Assembly (NCBI GenBank): GCA_018668195.1 | Contig: JABITU010000257.1 | Coordinates: 1 to 19,147 of the forward strand | DNA: 19,147 nucleotides | Direction: 5' to 3' | From: Tateyamaria sp. | GTDB taxonomy: Bacteria > Pseudomonadota > Alphaproteobacteria > Rhodobacterales > Rhodobacteraceae | Shown: positions 14,968 through 19,147 of the stretch, one piece after another | How positions within the stretch are numbered: the stretch's first letter is position 1 | How the letters are laid out: every line of letters starts with the position of its first letter | Translations under genes and position numbers: made by a program | Notes under the pieces: generated by a model | What the model saw: the letters and a program-made list of their open reading frames with translations, nothing else | The model's database searches: none | Told to the model about the DNA's origin: nothing

Positions 14968-16212
14968 TCAGCCCATCTGCACCAACGTGTGACGCTTCTT
15001 GCCAGCCGACAGTTTGAGAGGTGTTGCCAGCGCATCTGCGTCTATCATCAGGCCTGCATTGCTTAGCAGCTCGTCATTCATGCGCGCGCCACCTTCGGCG
15101 ATCAGGCGCTTTGCCTCTTTGCCGGAACCGGCCAAGCCTGATTTTACGATCAACTGCACGATGCTGATGCCGTCGGCAATGTCTGTTGCGGACAACGTAA
15201 GGGTGGGCAGGTCCTCACCCACGCCGCCATTTTCAAAAACTTCTCGCGCTGTAGCAGCGGCAGCGGCTGCAGCGTCCGCCCCATGCAAGAGTGTCGTAAC
15301 CTCGGTGGCAAGTCGCGCTTTGGCGTCGTTTATTTCTGCACCACCAAGCGCGCCTAGGCGGTCGCATTCGTCCACTGGAAGTTCGGTATACAATTTAAGA
15401 AAACGACCCACATCCGCATCGGTCGTATTGCGCCAGAATTGCCAGAATTCATACGCCGACAGCATTTCTGCATCAAGCCAGACTGCCCCGGCCTGCGATT
15501 TGCCCATCTTCTTGCCATCCGATGTCGTCAGAAGTGGGGTGGTCAGCCCATACACTGCGCTTTCGACAACGCGGCGCGTCAGGTCGATCCCGTTCACGAT
15601 ATTGCCCCATTGATCCGATCCGCCCAATTGCAGGACGCAGCCATAGCGACGGTTTAACTCCATAAAGTCATAGGCCTGCAGAATCATGTAATTGAATTCG
15701 AGGAAAGACAGCGACTGTTCGCGGTCGAGCCGCGATTTGACTGAGTCAAAAGAAAGCATTCGATTTATCGAAAAGTGGCGCCCGATATCCCGTAGAAATT
15801 CAAGATAGTTCAGATTATCCAACCACTCTGCATTGTTGATCATCATGGCTTGGTTGTCGCCATAATCAAGGTATGCAGCAAACACCCGTTTGATATTGGC
15901 AATATTGGAATCGATCTGTTCGGGACCCATCAGTGGGCGCTCATCGGATCGAAACGACGGATCACCCACTTTTGTGGTGCCGCCGCCCATCAGAGTGACA
16001 GGGCGGTGCCCACACTTTTGAAACCAGCGCAACGACATTATTTGAATCAAAGACCCCACGTGCAGCGACGGCGCTGTTGCGTCAAAGCCAATATACGCCA
16101 GTTGCACACCACTCATCAGGGCATCGTCAAGCGCCTGCATATCTGTGCAGTCAGCGAGAAAACCACGCTCCTGCATAACATGCAGAAATTCGGATCGGGG
16201 TGTATGTGTCAT
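14968..16212 (-). CDS. tyrS: Tyrosyl-tRNA synthetase
   Basis: Charges tRNA-Tyr with tyrosine in the cytoplasm. With ATG at 16212 there are 414 residues, typical of the bacterial enzyme. [15 protein letters not shown] holds the class I HIGH-type motif as HVGS (51-54). [14 protein letters not shown] (about 196-209) is the tyrosine-site signature. The KMSKS loop is KMGKS (235-239). An S4 RNA-binding domain closes the protein (about 348-412: [20 protein letters not shown] then GGARMND). An alanine-rich stretch (AAAAAAA, 314-320) marks the linker. The frame stays open upstream to 16434, but this ATG is chosen because AAGGA lies eight bases before it and the protein then begins as the family does. 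It is transcribed divergently from anmK. Confidence 0.97.
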   Translation of the reverse strand: MTHTPRSEFLHVMQERGFLADCTDMQALDDALMSGVQLAYIGFDATAPSLHVGSLIQIMSLRWFQKCGHRPVTLMGGGTTKVGDPSFRSDERPLMGPEQIDSNIANIKRVFAAYLDYGDNQAMMINNAEWLDNLNYLEFLRDIGRHFSINRMLSFDSVKSRLDREQSLSFLEFNYMILQAYDFMELNRRYGCVLQLGGSDQWGNIVNGIDLTRRVVESAVYGLTTPLLTTSDGKKMGKSQAGAVWLDAEMLSAYEFWQFWRNTTDADVGRFLKLYTELPVDECDRLGALGGAEINDAKARLATEVTTLLHGADAAAAAAATAREVFENGGVGEDLPTLTLSATDIADGISIVQLIVKSGLAGSGKEAKRLIAEGGARMNDELLSNAGLMIDADALATPLKLSAGKKRHTLVQMG

Positions 16213-16223
16213 TGTGCTTGTCC

Positions 16224-16251
16224 TTGGAACGGCTCCGGCGCACTCTATACG
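16224..16251 (+). promoter_or_regulatory. Candidate anmK promoter in the tyrS-anmK gap
   Basis: TTGGAA (16224-16229), 16 bases, TATACG (16246-16251); each hexamer matches 4 of 6 consensus bases. Transcription would start near 16257, a few bases before the AAAGGA ribosome site. On the minus strand the same spot reads TATAGA (16244-16249), a possible tyrS -10, so divergent promoters may overlap in this 64-nt gap. Confidence 0.4.
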
Positions 16252-16276
16252 AGGGGTTAGGGCAAAGGAAAAGGCC

Positions 16277-17398
16277 ATGGACCGGGTCGCGAGCAAGCTC
16301 AGGCAAAAAGGTGCAGTAATCCGTGCCCTTGGAGCAATGTCAGGCACGTCTTTAGATGGTGTCGATGCTGCAGTGCTTGAGACCGACGGCATCACCATCA
16401 AGGGGTTTGGGCCTGTCGAATACCTGTCGTACACAGTTAAGCAACGTCAGGTTTTGCATGCTGCTCTGGGTCATTGGAATGGCGACAGCCTGTCTCGCGC
16501 AACAGACGTGGTTATGGAAGCGCATCGTGCGCTGTTGGGGCGTTTTGCGCAGGTCGATCTGATCGGATTTCATGGCCAAACGGTGGCCCATGCTCCGCGT
16601 GTTCAAGGCACGTTGCAACTGGGTGATGGCGCGGCACTGGCCGATGGCTTTGGTGTTCCCGTGGTTTGGGATTTCCGAACGGCGGATATCGAACTGGGCG
16701 GTGAGGGTGCGCCTCTTTCTCCGTTTTTCCATTTTGCCTGTGCAAAATGGATTGGCGTGCAAACGCCGGTGGTTTTTTTGAATCTTGGCGGGGTCGGCAA
16801 TATCACATGGGTCGATCCAAACCATGATCAGCCCGAGGTTCCAGGCGCGCTGTTGGCTTTTGACACCGGCCCTGCGAACGCGCCTCTGAATGATTTGGTG
16901 CAGGCGCGCTTTGGTGTTCCATTTGATGCAGGCGGTAAGATTGCTGCTCTGGGAACGGTGGAAACTGGTGCATTAGAGTTGTTTCTTGCTGAATCTTTTT
17001 TCTCAAGAATGCCACCTAAGTCACTGGATAGGAACGATTTTGCAGATATGGTGAGCCTTGTGGCCGAGCTTGGAGATGCTGATGCTGCAGCCACGTTGAC
17101 GGCCATGTGCGCCGCTGCGGTCGCGGCAGGAATGGAGCATTGTCCCGGGCCGCCAGGGCGCGTGCTTGTCACGGGTGGAGGACGGCACAATCCGGTGTTG
17201 ATGCAGATGCTGAAAGTGTCTTTGGAGTGTCCTGTCGGACCAGTGGAGGACGTCGGCCTTGATGGTGACATGCTTGAGGCACAGGCCTTTGCCTATCTTG
17301 CAGTGCGGGTGGCGCAAGGGTTGCCAACATCCTGCCCGGGTACCACTGGCGTGCGTGCAGCCGTCAGCGGTGGAACGCTCAGCCTGCCAGCGATCTGA
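16277..17398 (+). CDS. anmK: Anhydro-N-acetylmuramic acid kinase AnmK
   Basis: Cytoplasmic enzyme that uses ATP to hydrolyse and phosphorylate 1,6-anhydro-MurNAc to MurNAc-6-phosphate in cell-wall recycling. The 373 residues match the family. [19 protein letters not shown] near the N-terminus is its phosphate-binding signature; [50 protein letters not shown] and [13 protein letters not shown] are all family motifs, and [13 protein letters not shown] lies in the C-terminal domain. The ATG at 16277 has AAAGGA and AAGG close upstream. The frame is open further upstream into the antisense of tyrS, which is not expected to be translated. It converges on the cupin gene. Confidence 0.96.
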   Translation: MDRVASKLRQKGAVIRALGAMSGTSLDGVDAAVLETDGITIKGFGPVEYLSYTVKQRQVLHAALGHWNGDSLSRATDVVMEAHRALLGRFAQVDLIGFHGQTVAHAPRVQGTLQLGDGAALADGFGVPVVWDFRTADIELGGEGAPLSPFFHFACAKWIGVQTPVVFLNLGGVGNITWVDPNHDQPEVPGALLAFDTGPANAPLNDLVQARFGVPFDAGGKIAALGTVETGALELFLAESFFSRMPPKSLDRNDFADMVSLVAELGDADAAATLTAMCAAAVAAGMEHCPGPPGRVLVTGGGRHNPVLMQMLKVSLECPVGPVEDVGLDGDMLEAQAFAYLAVRVAQGLPTSCPGTTGVRAAVSGGTLSLPAI

Positions 17399-17518
17399 TC
17401 GACGTAAAACTTTCTCTGCCGCTGAGTTAGTGACCGAATTATTCCGTGAGGCGAACAATCTACCCTTCAAAATCAGCTGCCATGTGTGTCAGCTAGTGCG
17501 GTCTTTCTCATAATCAGA

Positions 17519-17556
17519 CACATGGTTGCCGCGATGGAAGCGACGGCAACCATGTG
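17519..17556. terminator. Strong hairpin between convergent anmK and cupin genes
   Basis: CACATGGTTGCCG (17519-17531) and CGGCAACCATGTG (17544-17556) form a perfect 13-bp stem with a 12-nt loop. It lies 120 nt after the anmK stop and 12 nt after the cupin stop on the other strand, the place for a shared bidirectional terminator. Neither side has a clear T run, so termination may be weak or the element may protect mRNA ends. Confidence 0.6.
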
Positions 17557-17568
17557 CCAGACAGTGGG

Positions 17569-17985
17569 TTATCTGGGGATGTCAAATCCAGTTGGCGCTA
17601 GGATAAAGCCTTCAAACTGAAACCCGGGCGAAACTGTGCAACTGACAAGCGTCCAATCGCCGGTACTGCGCGCGGCCTGCCAGTGGCCTTGCGGTACGAT
17701 CAACTGCGGTGCGCCGGTATCAAGATCCGGACCGAGTTGATGATCGATGGCTGGTCCTGCTTCGTCCTCGCTAAGCGACAGGATTAGTGGGGCGCCCGCG
17801 TGGTAAAGCCAGATCTCGACCGCGTCGACCTTGTGCCAATGGCTTGCCTCGCCGTTTGCAAGCAGGAAGTAGATACATGTGCCTGTGGGACGGCCCTCAT
17901 TTTCAGCTACCCAAGTCTGACGGTAATGTCCGCCTTCGGGGTGGGGCTGCAGTCCAAGGCGGTCAATGATCTCTTGCGCGTTCAT
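17569..17985 (-). CDS. Small cupin-fold protein, DUF985 (cupin_5) family
   Basis: A 138-residue, single-domain cupin protein of unknown biochemical role. MNAQEIIDRLGLQPHPEGGHYRQTW is the usual start, with the PEGG(H/Y) hallmark. TCIYFLLANGE and ASHWHKVDAVEIWLYHAGAP form the cupin strands with potential metal-ligand His and Glu residues (HWHKVDAVE). LGPDLDTGAPQLIVPQGHWQ and TLVSCTVSPGFQFEGF are the conserved second half. The frame stays open upstream to 18366 in the antisense of the FAD gene, with no family similarity, so the ATG at 17985 is chosen although no clear ribosome site precedes it. It is divergent from the FAD gene across 39 nt. The family is recognised; the function is not known to me. 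Confidence 0.88.
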   Translation of the reverse strand: MNAQEIIDRLGLQPHPEGGHYRQTWVAENEGRPTGTCIYFLLANGEASHWHKVDAVEIWLYHAGAPLILSLSEDEAGPAIDHQLGPDLDTGAPQLIVPQGHWQAARSTGDWTLVSCTVSPGFQFEGFILAPTGFDIPR

Positions 17986-18024
17986 ATGCGCAGCGTAGGG
18001 TGAGCCGGCAGGGAGGACAAGCGC

Positions 18025-19077
18025 ATGAAGGTGGTGATTATCGGCGGTGGCATTATCGGTGCGGCGCTGGCGCACAACCTGCTGCGGGCTGGTGCGGATG
18101 TGACGGTGATTGCGGTCGGCATAGGTGCAACTGGGGCCTCTTTTGGTTGGATCAACGCCAGTTTCTACCTTGATGCGGCGCATTTTCGTCTGCGCGCAGC
18201 GGGTCTTGAGGCGTGGCGGCGGCTCGATGTGCTGGTAAATTGGTCCGGAGCGCTCTGCTGGGAGAAGACGGGTGCAGCTTTTGGGGATCAGTACGCAGCC
18301 CTGACAGCGTTGGGGTATCCGGTTCAGATCATCGATGACGTAGATTTCACAGCTCTTGAACCGCATGTGCCGGCCCCCACGCGTGCACTGCGATTTAGCG
18401 CCGAGGGCATGATCGAGCCAGATCGGGTTGCCCGGACTTTACTTACTGGTGCCCGTCAGATCAGTGGTGTGGCCGCAATTGGCATTGCCACGCGCGCTGG
18501 CCATGTCACCGGCGTCGAGACAGCGCAGGGCGAGATTGACGCAGACAGGGTGATTGTTGCGGCGGGGTGCCACAGCGGTGATTTATTGAAAACGGTTGGT
18601 GTGCGATTGCCTTTGATCGAAAGGCCTGGCATACTTTTGCGAACGCATTCGGTGCCACCGCGTCTGGCCCACGTTCTGGTTACGCCCGAAGGCGAGGTTC
18701 GACAAGATGCCGCGGGTCACATCTGGATGCCAACGGCTGCCCAGCATCAGACGGATGCCGGCACAACAGTTGAGGAACGGCCGGATATTCTGGCTGATCG
18801 CGCTTTGGTTAGGTTGCAGGGCCTGTTGCCGAATACGCCACTGAAGTGGGAGCAGGTCATGCTTGCACAGCGCCCCATGCCACAGGATGGACACCCGGTG
18901 ATCGGCGCGTGCGGGCCCGAGGGGCTTTTTGTCGCGACAATGCACTCTGGCGTTACGCTTGCCGCGATCACAGCAGAGCTGCTTGCGCCACAAATACTGG
19001 ATAGCACACTAAGCAACGCTCAGTCTGATATGGTAGCGCCCTATAGTCCCGAGCGGTTCCAGATCGCAGTCATGTAA
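18025..19077 (+). CDS. FAD-dependent oxidoreductase, DAO family
   Basis: Probable flavin enzyme of the D-amino-acid oxidase/glycine oxidase/DadA type, 350 residues; substrate unknown. MKVVIIGGGIIGAALAHNLL carries the GGGIIG dinucleotide fold (7-12). GATGASFGWINASFY (about 34-48) is the adenine/ribitol loop of this family. IEPDRVARTLL and DRVIVAAGCHSGDLL lead to the second FAD-contacting segment, and RPMPQDGHPVIGACGPEGLFVATMHSGVTLA (near the end) is the conserved C-terminal FAD-binding motif. Oddly, the second strand reads VTVIAVG, with Ala30 where this fold normally has an Asp or Glu for the FAD ribose. There is a strong ribosome site AGGGAGGA (18010-18017) seven bases upstream. No partner gene for a dehydrogenase system is visible. 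Confidence 0.88.
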   Translation: MKVVIIGGGIIGAALAHNLLRAGADVTVIAVGIGATGASFGWINASFYLDAAHFRLRAAGLEAWRRLDVLVNWSGALCWEKTGAAFGDQYAALTALGYPVQIIDDVDFTALEPHVPAPTRALRFSAEGMIEPDRVARTLLTGARQISGVAAIGIATRAGHVTGVETAQGEIDADRVIVAAGCHSGDLLKTVGVRLPLIERPGILLRTHSVPPRLAHVLVTPEGEVRQDAAGHIWMPTAAQHQTDAGTTVEERPDILADRALVRLQGLLPNTPLKWEQVMLAQRPMPQDGHPVIGACGPEGLFVATMHSGVTLAAITAELLAPQILDSTLSNAQSDMVAPYSPERFQIAVM

Positions 19078-19120
19078 AGCAGTATGCTGCGTACAAGATG
19101 TTATATTAGGCTCAAAGCTT

Positions 19121-19147
19121 GCGCGCACGAATTGTTTTCGTGCGCGC
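19121..19147 (+). terminator. Perfect hairpin after the FAD oxidoreductase gene
   Basis: GCGCGCACGAA (19121-19131), loop TTGTT, TTCGTGCGCGC (19137-19147): a perfect 11-bp GC-rich stem ending exactly at the window edge, 43 nt after the stop codon. Any T run lies outside the window, so an intrinsic terminator is likely but not fully seen. Confidence 0.7.

Noticed and set aside
314..15273. CRISPR arrays, tRNA or rRNA genes, insertion sequences or prophage genes
   Set aside because: No regular repeat-spacer pattern, cloverleaf, transposase or phage protein was seen; gene order and coding are those of core chromosome throughout.
16213..16434. 74-codon N-terminal extension of tyrS in an open frame
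   Set aside because: It lies antisense to anmK, has no similarity to TyrS, and the ATG at 16212 has a good ribosome site.
17986..18366. 127-codon upstream extension of the cupin gene
   Set aside because: It is antisense to the FAD gene and is unlike any DUF985 start; the family begins at the ATG at 17985.

Overview
The window reads as chromosomal DNA of an alphaproteobacterium, most likely a Rhodobacterales (Roseobacter-group) organism. This rests on the gene order pyrH-frr-uppS-cdsA-dxr-rseP-bamA-skp-fabZ-lpxA-lpxI-lpxB, on the use of LpxI rather than LpxH between lpxA and lpxB, and on the protein sequences. Assignments come from reading the translations; no database search was run. Nearly everything is core housekeeping. 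I found no insertion sequence, phage gene, CRISPR array, rRNA or tRNA, and no clearly new multi-gene system.

Left flank (1-2511, minus strand). A peptide-type ABC permease begins at 388 and runs off the left edge. A 341-nt gap follows, then an AraC-family regulator (730-1542) with a good minus-strand promoter and a possible operator, then miaA (tRNA i6A synthesis, 1639-2511).

Central block (2584-14721, plus strand). pyrH and frr serve UMP phosphorylation and ribosome recycling. uppS, cdsA, dxr and rseP follow and overlap or nearly touch. They cover undecaprenyl-PP synthesis, CDP-diacylglycerol synthesis, the first committed MEP step and site-2 proteolysis. After a 310-nt gap come bamA and skp (outer-membrane protein assembly), then fabZ, lpxA, lpxI and lpxB (acyl-chain supply and early lipid A synthesis). 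Together they supply isoprenoid carrier, phospholipid precursor, outer-membrane protein assembly and lipid A. Start codons are unusual: dxr and rseP use TTG, skp uses GTG, and uppS has no ATG, GTG or TTG at a sensible position, its best-placed start being ATC. lpxD is absent from its common place between skp and fabZ.

Right flank (14968-19147). tyrS (minus) and anmK (plus, peptidoglycan recycling) diverge from a 64-nt gap. anmK converges on a small DUF985-type cupin gene (minus) across a strong hairpin. The cupin gene diverges from a DAO-family FAD oxidoreductase (plus), which is followed by an 11-bp perfect hairpin at the window edge.

The observations most worth a second look are the missing canonical uppS start together with the long inverted repeat just upstream, the missing lpxD with a hairpin in its place, the AraC operator candidate, a CtrA-like site upstream of bamA, and an FAD protein lacking the usual acidic residue after its dinucleotide-binding fold.
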